DNA of 19,810 bases, taken from positions 19,195-39,004 of the forward strand of contig DDJS01000126.1 in NCBI GenBank assembly GCA_002339165.1. The letters run 5' to 3'. This document shows positions 1-7,639 of the stretch, piece after piece (the stretch's first letter is position 1; the number at the start of each line of letters is the position of its first letter). This stretch comes from Cellvibrionales bacterium UBA2618. Lineage in GTDB: Bacteria > Pseudomonadota > Gammaproteobacteria > Pseudomonadales > Porticoccaceae. Both the position numbers and the translations under genes were made by a program. The notes under the pieces were generated by a model that did not search any database, was not told where the DNA came from, and was given only the letters and a program-made list of their open reading frames with translations.

Positions 1-14
1 ACAGAGGATAACGA

Positions 15-548
15 ATGGGAAAAGACATCTACTATGCCGCATACGGCTCAAACCTCAATCACGAACAGATGCGCCAGCGCTGCCCCGCGGCGCAGCCTAT
101 AGCCGTCGCAGTATTACCCGATTGGCAACTGGTGTTTCGCGGCGTCGCCGATATCATTCCCGCCATAGACAATGCTGTTCCAGTCGGACTATATAAAATC
201 ACTGCCGCCTGCGAGGCAGCGCTCGACCACTACGAGGACTATCCGACGCTGTATGGAAAAAAGATCATCGATCTCCACCTCGACGGACGAGCCCTCTCGG
301 TAATGACTTACATCATGAATCCACGCTATGGCTATGGTCCACCCTCAGAAGCGTACTTCGAAGTCATTCGGCAGGGCTATCACGACTGGCAGATACCCTA
401 CTCAACGCTGGTTGCGAGCTTGCAACAGGTGGTCTTCGACGGCGGCGACAACCCTTACCAGAGTGCCACCTGGAGCCGCCATGGCGCAATCGATCAGTCG
501 ACTACTGAATCGATCGTCCAACGCCTACAAACAGCGGATAAGCGCTAA
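15..548 (+). CDS. Gamma-glutamylcyclotransferase-like (AIG2/GGCT fold) protein
   Basis: This 177-residue cytosolic protein starts with the GGCT/AIG2 family signature YAAYGSNL (Tyr7-Leu14), whose YGSN loop binds the gamma-glutamyl group in known members. Glu74 in the segment HYEDYP sits where the family's general acid/base glutamate is expected. Known relatives release 5-oxoproline from gamma-glutamyl amines or peptides, but many bacterial members have no assigned substrate, so only the family is claimed. The ATG is preceded by AGAGG seven bases upstream, which supports this start. The gene converges on the next minus-strand gene with only 16 bp between the two stop codons, and no clear terminator lies there. 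The C-terminal third (after about residue 120) is less conserved in my reading. Confidence 0.85.
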   Translation: MGKDIYYAAYGSNLNHEQMRQRCPAAQPIAVAVLPDWQLVFRGVADIIPAIDNAVPVGLYKITAACEAALDHYEDYPTLYGKKIIDLHLDGRALSVMTYIMNPRYGYGPPSEAYFEVIRQGYHDWQIPYSTLVASLQQVVFDGGDNPYQSATWSRHGAIDQSTTESIVQRLQTADKR

Positions 549-564
549 TTAAGCGGGCTGGAAC

Positions 565-897
565 TCACCTCTCCTGACTGGTCTCTTTGATAATGCGGCC
601 GTCACATTGATCGATATACTGTACGATGGTGCGGTCAGTGAGGGGGTATATGCGCTTTTCCACAACGCAACCATCGCTCTTTAAAAACCGCCTATGGGTT
701 CCCGAGTGCTCCGCGTAGGGCCTGTCCATGTAAGCGAAATCGCGGCGGTCGTCAGCCAGTTCCTCGCGCACATGGTTAGCCACAACGGTATATTTAATCC
801 AGTTGGCGATGTCACCCGACTGCAACACCGGCGCCGGTTGCGCCACGTTCTGCAAGGCCGCAACCGAAAGCACAGCCATCAGTAAATATTTTCTCAC
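565..897 (-). CDS. Small exported protein of unknown function
   Basis: I do not recognise this family. The reading frame stays open to 966, but the best start is the GTG at 895-897: it has GGAGAA five bases upstream and opens a classic signal peptide (positively charged VRKY, then a hydrophobic LLMAVLSVAAL core and a likely cut near Ala-Gln-Pro). The product would be 110 residues, with a mature part of about 88. The mature part is charged and contains two cysteines (in SDGCVVEKR and IDQCDGRI) that could form a disulfide in the periplasm. The next gene upstream on this strand ends 115 bp away, so it may or may not share a transcript with the symporter. Confidence 0.6.
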   Translation of the reverse strand: MRKYLLMAVLSVAALQNVAQPAPVLQSGDIANWIKYTVVANHVREELADDRRDFAYMDRPYAEHSGTHRRFLKSDGCVVEKRIYPLTDRTIVQYIDQCDGRIIKETSQER

Positions 898-1012
898 CCG
901 CGTTCTCCAATTCGCCGTTTTGGCTTTGTGATGCAGTGTAGCAACGATTCGGAAAAGCCTCCACAAAGTAACTTATCTACGCGGCTGAAGCGTCGGCCAT
1001 AACTCGCAGGGT

Positions 1013-2302
1013 TTAATTGGTCGCATCGTCCGCCGCTTCATTATTTTCTCGCTCGAAACGCCCGCGGTCATGCAAACCTTCAGAGTGAGCAACCACCGTA
1101 CTGACCGCACCGTCTCCAGCCACGTTGACCGCGGTGCGGCACATGTCCAACAAGCGATCAACACCGATGATCAAACCAATGCCCTCAACCGGCAAGCCCA
1201 CCTGATTGAGCACCATAACCAGCATCACCAGACCGACACCCGGCACCGCAGCGGTGCCAATCGAGGCCAAGGTCGCCGTGAGAATGACCATCAGATAAGC
1301 CTCTAAACCCAGATCTATGTTGTAGGCTTGGGCGATAAAAACGGTCGCCACCCCCTGCATGATTGCCGTTCCATCCATATTAATCGTCGCCCCTAGGGGC
1401 ACCGTAAAGGAAGCCACGCTGTTGTCTACACCGACGTTATCGGTGACTGCCCGCAACGTCACTGGCATGGTTGCGCCACTCGACGCAGTACTGAAGGCGA
1501 AGGCCATAGGCGCGCGCATATTGGCGAAAAAACGCCGTGGACTCAATCCAGTCAACCCTCTCAGTAGCAGCGAGTAGGTGCCAAAGCAGTGCAACAGTAA
1601 CGCTAGAACAACGGCGAAAAAATAGGCACCTAAACTGACGATAACGCCGATTCCCAGTCCAGCGAATAACTTGGCAATCAAACAAAAAATGCCGATCGGC
1701 GCCAGTTGCATTAGCAACATCACCATCCGCATGATGACGCTGTTTAAGTCGTCAAAAAACGCCGCCACCCTCTCACCGCTCTTACCGCAGTGGGCAATCG
1801 CGATACCCATCAAAATCGCAAATACAATCACCTGTAATATTTGACCGTCCGCCATCGCCGCAACCGGATTACTCGGAAAGATATTGATCAAGGTGGTCTT
1901 CAGTGGCGGGGCGTCCTTGGCGCTAAATTCCGAGGCCACTGCCAAATCAATACCAACTCCCGGTTGAATCAAAAGAGCAATGAATAAAGCCAGCGATATC
2001 GCCACGCCGGTGGTCAGCATATAGAGACCGATCGACTTACTCGCCAAACGTCCCATTTTGGCGTCGTTGCCAAGCGACGCGGTACCGCAGAGCAAGGAGA
2101 CGAATACCAAGGGCACGACCATCAGTTTTAACGAGCGCACAAAAATTTGTCCAACGGTATCGAACAGCCCATCGATCAAATAATAGGAGAGTCCTTGAGC
2201 CAGTGCCTCGGGTAACACTCCGGCTGGAATCAACACATTCAAAATTGCGCCGAAGGCCAGCCCGAGGGCCATTGCGCCAACAATGCGCTGCGTTAAGTTC
2301 AT
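1013..2302 (-). CDS. Dicarboxylate/amino acid:cation symporter (DAACS family)
   Basis: This 429-residue inner-membrane protein belongs to the glutamate/dicarboxylate symporter family of GltP, DctA and GltPh. It shows the serine-rich reentrant loop AFSTASSGATMP (about residues 268-280) and the NMDGT motif (about 309-313) that forms the cation/substrate site. The last core helix reads LDMCRTAVNVAGDG. It keeps the Asp, Arg and Asn-Asp residues that in GltPh bind the substrate and Na+. The Arg in DMCRT matches the GltPh Arg397 that selects acidic substrates, so aspartate, glutamate or C4-dicarboxylates are likely. The product is full length, with a hydrophilic charged tail. The ribosome-binding site is weak (GGGG about 8 bases upstream). 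It lies downstream of the lipoate ligase-like gene on the same strand, 271 bp away. Confidence 0.93.
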   Translation of the reverse strand: MNLTQRIVGAMALGLAFGAILNVLIPAGVLPEALAQGLSYYLIDGLFDTVGQIFVRSLKLMVVPLVFVSLLCGTASLGNDAKMGRLASKSIGLYMLTTGVAISLALFIALLIQPGVGIDLAVASEFSAKDAPPLKTTLINIFPSNPVAAMADGQILQVIVFAILMGIAIAHCGKSGERVAAFFDDLNSVIMRMVMLLMQLAPIGIFCLIAKLFAGLGIGVIVSLGAYFFAVVLALLLHCFGTYSLLLRGLTGLSPRRFFANMRAPMAFAFSTASSGATMPVTLRAVTDNVGVDNSVASFTVPLGATINMDGTAIMQGVATVFIAQAYNIDLGLEAYLMVILTATLASIGTAAVPGVGLVMLVMVLNQVGLPVEGIGLIIGVDRLLDMCRTAVNVAGDGAVSTVVAHSEGLHDRGRFERENNEAADDATN

Positions 2303-2573
2303 TTTTTGACCCCGTTATACCGCCCTGCCGCATCCACTTTGGACAATTGCGGTGGGTTGTTCTGGTTATTTTTCTGTGAGTAGATTGTAGTTCATTGACT
2401 GCCGATTTGGCGGCTTTTGTTGAAAACCGCAAAGTTCCGTAGCAATCAGCTCAATCCGCAGGCGACAACCGAAAGCCGCGCGCGCTTCGCCGCTATAATG
2501 ATGGTGCTCTCGACCTATACAAAGAAAAAATGGTCTGTTGATCTTGTTACGAAACTGGTCGATCCTAGGCGCG
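2303..2573. other. Intergenic region without a convincing gene
   Basis: These 271 bp separate the symporter start from the stop of the lipoate ligase-like gene. Short reading frames cross it on both strands, but none has a recognisable domain or a clear ribosome-binding site, and they run antisense into the neighbouring gene. A TATAAT hexamer is present at 2494-2499 on the plus strand without a matching -35 box. The symporter promoter is presumably inside this stretch but cannot be pinned down. Confidence 0.4.
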
Positions 2574-3290
2574 TTAATGTGGGTCCGCAAGCAACGCAAG
2601 ATAATCTCGCTGCAACAGTTGCACAACGTCCTCAGTATCCAGCAGACCGGCTGTTGCAGCGATTTCTGCAAGATTGATATGCGCCCCTGCATCGATGCTA
2701 GCTGGCTGGTCGCAATCTTCATAAAAACGATTGATCGCGTCAACACTGCCCGCGATATCGGCATTCACCAGAATCAACGCATGGGCAAACAGCACCGCCG
2801 ATGACCCCCGACCCCGCCGCCGAGAGCGCCTTTGTGCAGTGCCCGCAAGTTTGCGCTGATGACAGACCACGTTGTAGTCGCCATCGCAAAAGGAGCCGCT
2901 CACCGATTGACAACTGCCGCTCTGCCCGAAGCCCTCGACCAGTCTCACTATCGGCGCGCAGAGCGTGCGGTAGCTATCGGCTATGGGTGGGTGTTGATCG
3001 CAGATATGGGCGTAGGTCACGTTGATCACACCGCCGCCCTGGGGAGTGGCATCACCGCCACTTTCGCGCAACATAACAGGCCAACCACGCTGCTGAGAAA
3101 GCCGTTTTGCAGAGTCAAAAGCGCTATTTTTCGACAGCCGTCTGGGTACCACGATAGATTGTTGCGTCGACCAAAAACTCAGAGCGGTATCGCGCTCGCC
3201 CGCCACCACACTCGCTAACAGGTCGCGCTCGCTGTCGAGCGCCTGCTCGGGCGAGTCGATATAATTTAACAGAGTGGGTCGGCTGGTCAT
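2574..3290 (-). CDS. Lipoate-protein ligase A-like (BPL/LplA/LipB fold) protein
   Basis: The protein carries the LplA/biotin-ligase catalytic signature: RESGGDATPQGGGVINV (about residues 75-91) matches the RxSGG...GxxN substrate/ATP loop. GDYNVVCHQRKLAGTAQRR (138-155) contains the expected catalytic lysine, Lys147, in the RKLAGTA segment. Family members attach lipoate or octanoate to lipoyl domains of 2-oxoacid dehydrogenases or GcvH; some act in other cofactor transfers. The 238-residue length covers the catalytic domain but lacks the C-terminal accessory domain of E. coli LplA. The frame is open upstream to 3401, but the ATG at 3288-3290 begins right before the conserved fold (MTSRPTLLNYIDSPEQALDSER), which has the usual N-terminal LplA look. 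A run of arginines after the lysine (RRSRRRGRG) is unusual. Confidence 0.75.
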   Translation of the reverse strand: MTSRPTLLNYIDSPEQALDSERDLLASVVAGERDTALSFWSTQQSIVVPRRLSKNSAFDSAKRLSQQRGWPVMLRESGGDATPQGGGVINVTYAHICDQHPPIADSYRTLCAPIVRLVEGFGQSGSCQSVSGSFCDGDYNVVCHQRKLAGTAQRRSRRRGRGSSAVLFAHALILVNADIAGSVDAINRFYEDCDQPASIDAGAHINLAEIAATAGLLDTEDVVQLLQRDYLALLADPH

Positions 3291-3338
3291 GCCCCCATAG
3301 TAGCCTAATCGAGCGATTGCGTGCCGATCAATGCTCAA

Positions 3339-3362
3339 AAGTATCGACCCTTGTCGATACTT
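3339..3362 (-). terminator. Perfect 10-bp hairpin, terminator or operator
   Basis: AAGTATCGAC (3339-3348) and GTCGATACTT (3353-3362) form a perfect 10-bp inverted repeat around a 4-base loop. Read on the minus strand, the stem ends in TTTT and is followed by GAGC. It could therefore be a modest intrinsic terminator for the Rieske operon, whose last stop codon is 138 bp upstream. It is also only about 50 bp upstream of the lipoate ligase-like start codon, so an operator role is equally possible. The repeat is seen; the role is inferred. Confidence 0.5.
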
Positions 3363-3499
3363 CGCTATGTGCTGCGGTGTCTCTAGCCAGTGGCTGTGCA
3401 TCCTGTTGCCGGCTGTCTCGTGGGCACGACCCCGGGAGCGTTATGCATTGCTGTCCTGGGCGAGTGCTCTAACTCGCTAGACCTAGCCAGCACCCGCAA

Positions 3500-4114
3500 T
3501 CACCGCCAATCATCAACCTTGTTGCGCTCGAATATCGGGCGCTCCATCAGCAAGATGCTGTAGCGACGTTCGGCGATTTTCCAGCCGGTCAATTCACGGC
3601 GATAGGCATCCCGATAAAGACCAAAGATGCGTAACATACTACCATCACTCTTGCGGCATAGCTCATTGGTGTGCCACTCGGCCCGCGCGTCCTGATCGCC
3701 AACGCGAATGAACTTGGGTTGCGCAAACATGCCGACAAAATCAAAAATTTGCATGGCCTCTTGCCAGTGCTTAAGAATAGTCTCGCGGCCAACGATGTCA
3801 CTTTCCTCACCGAGATTCCATACTCCGTCGGCGCACCAATTGTCGGCCCAAGCGTCAGCATCGTTATCGATCACCGCAGCGTTGTAGGATTCGATCAACT
3901 CTCTGATCGCCAAACGATCTTCCATTGACCCACTGTTTTGGCCATTTTTGTAACCCGCCGTTACACTCGGTTGCGCCGATCGCTCTACGCAGCCGGTCAA
4001 AGCCGCACCGCCAAGCACTAGGCCACTGTATTTTAGAAGTTTGCGACGGTTTCTCTCGGCACCCTTGAGTTGGGTCTTTGGGGTGTCGAAATAGTCTTTG
4101 ATACGTCTGATCAT
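3500..4114 (-). CDS. SnoaL/NTF2-like protein with a Tat-lipoprotein signal
   Basis: This 204-residue protein has two parts. Residues 1-42 look like a twin-arginine signal with a lipobox: a basic n-region, RNRRKLLKYSG (residues 21-31, close to the RRxFLK consensus), a hydrophobic LVLGGAA stretch, and LTGC with Cys42 as the lipidation site. From about residue 64 an NTF2/SnoaL-like domain follows (EDRLAIRELIESYNAAVIDNDADAWADNWCADGVW...). This is the cone-shaped fold shared by SnoaL cyclases, scytalone dehydratase, Delta5-3-ketosteroid isomerase and the beta subunits of Rieske dioxygenases. The ATG has GGAG ten bases upstream. It is the third gene of the Rieske ferredoxin-oxygenase operon, 65 bp after the oxygenase stop. 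Its substrate and whether it touches the oxygenase are unknown. Confidence 0.8.
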   Translation of the reverse strand: MIRRIKDYFDTPKTQLKGAERNRRKLLKYSGLVLGGAALTGCVERSAQPSVTAGYKNGQNSGSMEDRLAIRELIESYNAAVIDNDADAWADNWCADGVWNLGEESDIVGRETILKHWQEAMQIFDFVGMFAQPKFIRVGDQDARAEWHTNELCRKSDGSMLRIFGLYRDAYRRELTGWKIAERRYSILLMERPIFERNKVDDWR

Positions 4115-4179
4115 GACTCATTGGCTCCGCGGTTGTCTGGGCTTAAATAATTCGGCGCTAATACCGCACCGTCTTCGAT

Positions 4180-5508
4180 TTAACTGGCATCACGGCGCAT
4201 ATAATCGTCTAGTCGCTCGTGAAAATTCTGCAGCCGGATCTCTTGTTCGCTCAGATAAAACTGCTTAAATCCGACTGAACCGAGTCCCTGCTGCTGAAGA
4301 GCGCCAATACTGAGATCCTGATCTGCGGTCTCGCCCAGCGATTGTTCTCCGTAGACGAAATACTCATGTTCAGCATCTTCTACCGGTAAATCAGGCCCGC
4401 CTGAAGGCGACGGCGTATGGGTGCGACCGCCGATCTTTGGCACCAGCCACCAGTGGTCAAATAAACACTGGGCCGGATCGGTCGCATGGGGGCGCGGGCG
4501 CAGCAGTTGCACGCCGTCGGGTCCGACGGTTATCACCGAATTGGGGAAAATGTTGTAAATAATATAATCGGTCAATTGATAGTCTTTTAGATAGGCATAA
4601 TGATCGAAACCACGTTCCGCGCCTAACTCACGCTTTTTATCTTGTACGTCTTTCCTCAATTGCCGCAAAACCTCTGAACTTGGATTTTCCGGCACCGCCA
4701 CATCCCATTCGGCGAGCAGACTGGGCAACGGCTCCACGACCGGGCCTTCGTGCAATGCAGAGGGCTGATAGGATGCGAACCAACCCCGATTGTGTCCATT
4801 TTGCATCACATCAATCTGACTAAAGTCTCCCTGGCTCTCGATAAAAGGAACCAGTTGCGGGTGCACCACCTGCAGGTGATAGGCCTCGTTAAAGTTGTCG
4901 GTTAAGATTTTCCAATTGCATTCGGTTTCCGCAGTCATATCTAGAACGCGCACCATTTCTTCGATATGATATCCAGAAATTTCCTCGACAATTGTGGCAC
5001 CGAGATAGTCTTCCAAAGACCCACAATCACGGTCAATGTTAAACCAAACCATGCCAAATAACTCGGTGACGATAACCGCCTCCAAACCCAATTTTGAGCA
5101 AGGGTTGCCTCGTTTGAAGTCCTGTGGGTCTGGCAGATCGACTACCCGGCCATCGAGATCAAACTGCCAACCGTGATAGGGGCAGACAAATCGATCGGCA
5201 AAGCCATAAGGGCCCTCGGCTACGCGAGCCCCACGATGCGGACAGACATTGAGATAACCATTGAATGAGCCGTCGGCGCGACGCACAACAATAACTGACT
5301 CCGGACCCACCTCGGCGACCAAATAATCACCTTCCTCGGGGGCCTGATAGGCCATGCCCGCTATATTCCAAGTTCGTCGCCAAACATTATCCAGTTCTGA
5401 CGCCAAATAATCGCGGCTGGTATAACGCGTCGCCGTTATTGGGTCGCCACGCAACTCGGGGCGTTGCAATCTCTGCGGACGATCGTCATCTTTGTCCATT
5501 GTTACCAT
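4180..5508 (-). CDS. Rieske non-heme iron oxygenase, alpha subunit
   Basis: This 442-residue cytosolic protein shows a complete Rieske [2Fe-2S] site, Cys89-x-His91 ... Cys109-x2-His112, in CPHRGAR and CPYHGWQ. A catalytic mononuclear iron site follows in NWKILTDNFNEAYHLQVVHP, with His211 and His216; the third carboxylate ligand lies in the C-terminal part but cannot be assigned with certainty by eye. Glu208 occupies the position that bridges the Rieske and iron centres, where aromatic dioxygenases usually have Asp. Glu here is known from carnitine monooxygenase (CntA) and related quaternary-amine oxygenases. The ATG has AGGAG eight bases upstream, and the gene follows the ferredoxin with an 11-bp gap. 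No reductase gene is in the window. Hydroxylation or demethylation of an aromatic, steroid-like or quaternary-ammonium substrate is possible; the substrate is unassigned. Confidence 0.92.
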   Translation of the reverse strand: MVTMDKDDDRPQRLQRPELRGDPITATRYTSRDYLASELDNVWRRTWNIAGMAYQAPEEGDYLVAEVGPESVIVVRRADGSFNGYLNVCPHRGARVAEGPYGFADRFVCPYHGWQFDLDGRVVDLPDPQDFKRGNPCSKLGLEAVIVTELFGMVWFNIDRDCGSLEDYLGATIVEEISGYHIEEMVRVLDMTAETECNWKILTDNFNEAYHLQVVHPQLVPFIESQGDFSQIDVMQNGHNRGWFASYQPSALHEGPVVEPLPSLLAEWDVAVPENPSSEVLRQLRKDVQDKKRELGAERGFDHYAYLKDYQLTDYIIYNIFPNSVITVGPDGVQLLRPRPHATDPAQCLFDHWWLVPKIGGRTHTPSPSGGPDLPVEDAEHEYFVYGEQSLGETADQDLSIGALQQQGLGSVGFKQFYLSEQEIRLQNFHERLDDYMRRDAS

Positions 5509-5519
5509 ATTCCTTGCTC

Positions 5520-5834
5520 CTAAGCGCTTATCTCACAGACCTCTAGCCAATCTTCATTGGCGCGTGCCCGATATATTTTAATGGGTTTATTGGTCAGTTT
5601 TCCGACCGCCGCGCCAGTTTCTAAATTAAAGCGCACACCGTGCACTGGGCATGAGATATGGCCATGCCGAATGCGTCCGCCCATCAGCGGCTTACCCTGA
5701 TGAGAACATTTATTTTCGATCGCAAAATAACCCTTGTTGGTCACCCCAACAAGGATTTCGCGTCCCTCAAAAACGGTCAAACACGCCTTGTTTTCGATTA
5801 TTTCAGAGAGTTTTAATACCGGTTGGAAATCCAT
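5520..5834 (-). CDS. Rieske-type [2Fe-2S] ferredoxin
   Basis: This 104-residue cytosolic protein is a stand-alone Rieske ferredoxin with cluster ligands Cys43-x-His45 (KCSHQGKPL) and Cys62-x2-His65 (SCPVHGVRF), followed by the typical FNLETGAAVG turn. It would pass electrons from a reductase to the oxygenase encoded 11 bp downstream. It resembles NirD/BphF-type ferredoxins in length and layout. The start is well supported: AGGAG lies seven bases before the ATG. It is the first gene of the minus-strand Rieske operon, so the promoter should be in the 440-bp gap upstream. The matching ferredoxin reductase is missing here and must be encoded elsewhere. Confidence 0.93.
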   Translation of the reverse strand: MDFQPVLKLSEIIENKACLTVFEGREILVGVTNKGYFAIENKCSHQGKPLMGGRIRHGHISCPVHGVRFNLETGAAVGKLTNKPIKIYRARANEDWLEVCEISA

Positions 5835-6276
5835 GCGTCAGCTCCTGGTGCAAGGAATCCAAGCCGTAATGGATAATCCGCTTGCCGCTTTTTATATATA
5901 TGTTGTTCCTCTATGCAGCAAATATACTGAGGCACAATACGCGCGTCAATCGCCTGACAGGACATTGAAACGGCGACTGACACTTTCGGCAGGCTACCCA
6001 TTTCTCCCCGAAGCGCCACCGCGTGCCCAAGCGATACGCCGTGAACTGCAGACCTCGGCAAGTAGCCCACGCGACTCCAAATGTTCTTTTTGACCAAACC
6101 TTAGAGGAAAATTCGGCGAAATAACGCGTCTTTGGGTTGGATAGCGCGCGCATTTAAGATTTACAGGCTAAAGCTATATTATGATTGTCAGTCCAAAACG
6201 CGGCGAACAGACCGCGTCATTAGACTGTTTCGACGATGCCGTCCAACAACACACTCAGCCGAGGAGCACCCTGAAG
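5835..6276. other. Divergent intergenic region between Rieske operon and lipoprotein
   Basis: These 442 bp separate two divergent genes and should hold both promoters. An AT-rich stretch at 5890-5902 (TTTATATATATG) lies about 60 bp upstream of the ferredoxin. On the minus strand, TTGCTG and a TATATA box are spaced about 17 bp apart there, which is a weak sigma70 candidate. TTTAAGAT and TATATTATGAT elements precede the lipoprotein gene near 6153-6184. No reading frame inside looks like a gene, and no tRNA or strong hairpin was seen. Confidence 0.35.
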
Positions 6277-7074
6277 ATGCCCAAAATTCAAACCTTATTA
6301 GTCGTTGCGAGCCTTTTACTCGCCGCCTGCCATGAGGCACCGCCCGCCGTCAATCAACTGGGCGGCGTCGATGCCACCGCCAAACTTGGCGATGGTGCCT
6401 ATCTGCTGTCTTCGGTCACAGTCACCACGCCCAGCGAGACCAACACCTTTAACCGAGCGCAAATGAAAATATACGCTCAACAACGATTTGCCTATGCATT
6501 TTTTAACCAGAGGACCAATAATGTCGACGCCGGAGCTGGAGCCACCGAGTGGCGCAATGGTATCTTGATCGAAACACCGCTGGCCAATCATGCCGGGGCT
6601 GTCTCTGGGTTTCGTTTTGAACTGGATGTGCAACCCAACGAACAAGGATTTGATCAAGCGATTGACAACATGCGATCAGAAGATGGACTGAGCTATGATC
6701 TTCGAGAGACGTGGCAGCGCATTTCAAACGCGGCCTCCCGCTTTGATGGACTCTGGCAACTGCAATCACAGCAAATCGACGGCGATCAACGCAAACACGC
6801 TATCGGCGAGGTCAAAATGATCGGTGGTGGCCATTATATTTGGTTTCACCACTATGACATCGATGACCAGCAACAGCAGCATTTTGCCTATGGTGAACTG
6901 GCAGTTCAGCCTGCGCCGACAGCTGCAGTGGTCGATACAATCTTGCAAAGCTCATACCCAGATCGCATCGGGCAATCACAGGCACTTTCGCTATCACTCG
7001 ACGCTGGCGATCGGCTGATTGAGACGTTTAGCCGTGCCCAGAGCACCGTAACTAAGACCTACGCGCGATTGTAA
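6277..7074 (+). CDS. Lipoprotein with two lipocalin-like repeats, unknown function
   Basis: The 265-residue product starts at the ATG at 6277, which has GAGGAG ten bases upstream and opens a clean lipoprotein signal (MPKIQTLLVVASLLLAAC, Cys18). The frame also extends upstream to 6181, but that extension has no signal and no ribosome-binding site. The mature part seems to contain two related segments, about residues 39-90 and 155-210. Each runs from a Gly-aromatic-x-Leu-x-Ser strand to an MKxY/VKMI strand and an aromatic-rich FAYAFFN/YIWFHHYD strand. This resembles small lipocalin-like beta-barrel domains found in bacterial surface lipoproteins, but the family is a guess. It would be anchored to a membrane facing the periplasm. 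It converges with the ABM-like gene. Confidence 0.7.
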   Translation: MPKIQTLLVVASLLLAACHEAPPAVNQLGGVDATAKLGDGAYLLSSVTVTTPSETNTFNRAQMKIYAQQRFAYAFFNQRTNNVDAGAGATEWRNGILIETPLANHAGAVSGFRFELDVQPNEQGFDQAIDNMRSEDGLSYDLRETWQRISNAASRFDGLWQLQSQQIDGDQRKHAIGEVKMIGGGHYIWFHHYDIDDQQQQHFAYGELAVQPAPTAAVVDTILQSSYPDRIGQSQALSLSLDAGDRLIETFSRAQSTVTKTYARL

Positions 7075-7144
7075 CGGCCACCTGCGAACTGCCGCCGACT
7101 GGCCACTATGCTGATCAGCGGCAGCGGGCAGCAAAAGCTCCGGC

Positions 7145-7639
7145 CTAGTGCGGCTTATAAAAGCCCTCACCCAGGGGTAAATATTCTGCATTCAGGCCCA
7201 CCAATGCCGCCCGTACTGCAGCATCTGGATCGCCCAAAACCCTCAGTCGAGTAATTTTTGCGGCCGCCAGAAAACGTTCGCTAAAACGCCCAGAAGCTCG
7301 CATATGCGCCAATAACGCGTTTGAGTCACGGTAGCGCTCGTTGATGATACAGCGGCTGTTGTCCTCGCTAAAATACCATTCATAGACCAGCGTGCCGGAT
7401 TCCAACTTGGCGGCGGCCACCATTTCAACCATCAATCCTTTAAAGTCAGTTATTTGAGTTGTATCGATTCGCAGTTCCAATATCCAGTGTAACTGATCCA
7501 CCGGGAGCTGAGCGTTAGCGACCGTCCGCGGCGCCATCGCGAGCGGTCGATCAGCCGTCTGATCGACCGCCGGAGCCGCCTCTATGGCACTGTGCTGGAC
7601 GCACAATAGAAACCCAAAAAATACCGTAAATAATCGCAT
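7145..7639 (-). CDS. Exported ABM-like dimeric alpha-beta barrel protein
   Basis: The 164-residue product begins with a signal peptide (MRLFTVFFGFLLCVQHSAIEAAP). The segment from about residue 45 on (LHWILELRIDTTQITDFKGLMVEMVAAAKLESGTLVYEWYFSEDNSRCIINERYRDSNALLAHM) looks like the antibiotic-biosynthesis-monooxygenase (ABM) fold: a beta strand, a helix with a glycine turn, a YEWY strand, an ERY strand and a following helix. Such proteins range from quinol monooxygenases to proteins without known activity. The frame is also open from an ATG at 7646-7648. The ATG at 7637-7639 is preferred because GAG lies nine bases upstream and Arg follows directly, as usual in signal peptides. It is cofactor-less and periplasmic if correctly read; the substrate is unknown. 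Confidence 0.65.
   Translation of the reverse strand: MRLFTVFFGFLLCVQHSAIEAAPAVDQTADRPLAMAPRTVANAQLPVDQLHWILELRIDTTQITDFKGLMVEMVAAAKLESGTLVYEWYFSEDNSRCIINERYRDSNALLAHMRASGRFSERFLAAAKITRLRVLGDPDAAVRAALVGLNAEYLPLGEGFYKPH

Noticed and set aside
2366..2764. Short frames on both strands between symporter and lipoate ligase-like gene
   Set aside because: They overlap a recognised gene in antisense or another frame and have no domain or convincing ribosome-binding site.
5913..5921. ATGCAGCAA, similar to one arm of the 44-bp palindrome (8 of 9), upstream of the Rieske operon
   Set aside because: No matching second arm lies at a suitable distance, so a shared MarR site is not supported.
7089..7124. 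CTGCCGC/GCGGCAG inverted repeat between the lipoprotein and ABM-like genes
   Set aside because: The loop is 22 bases and no T-run follows on either strand, so a terminator is not supported.
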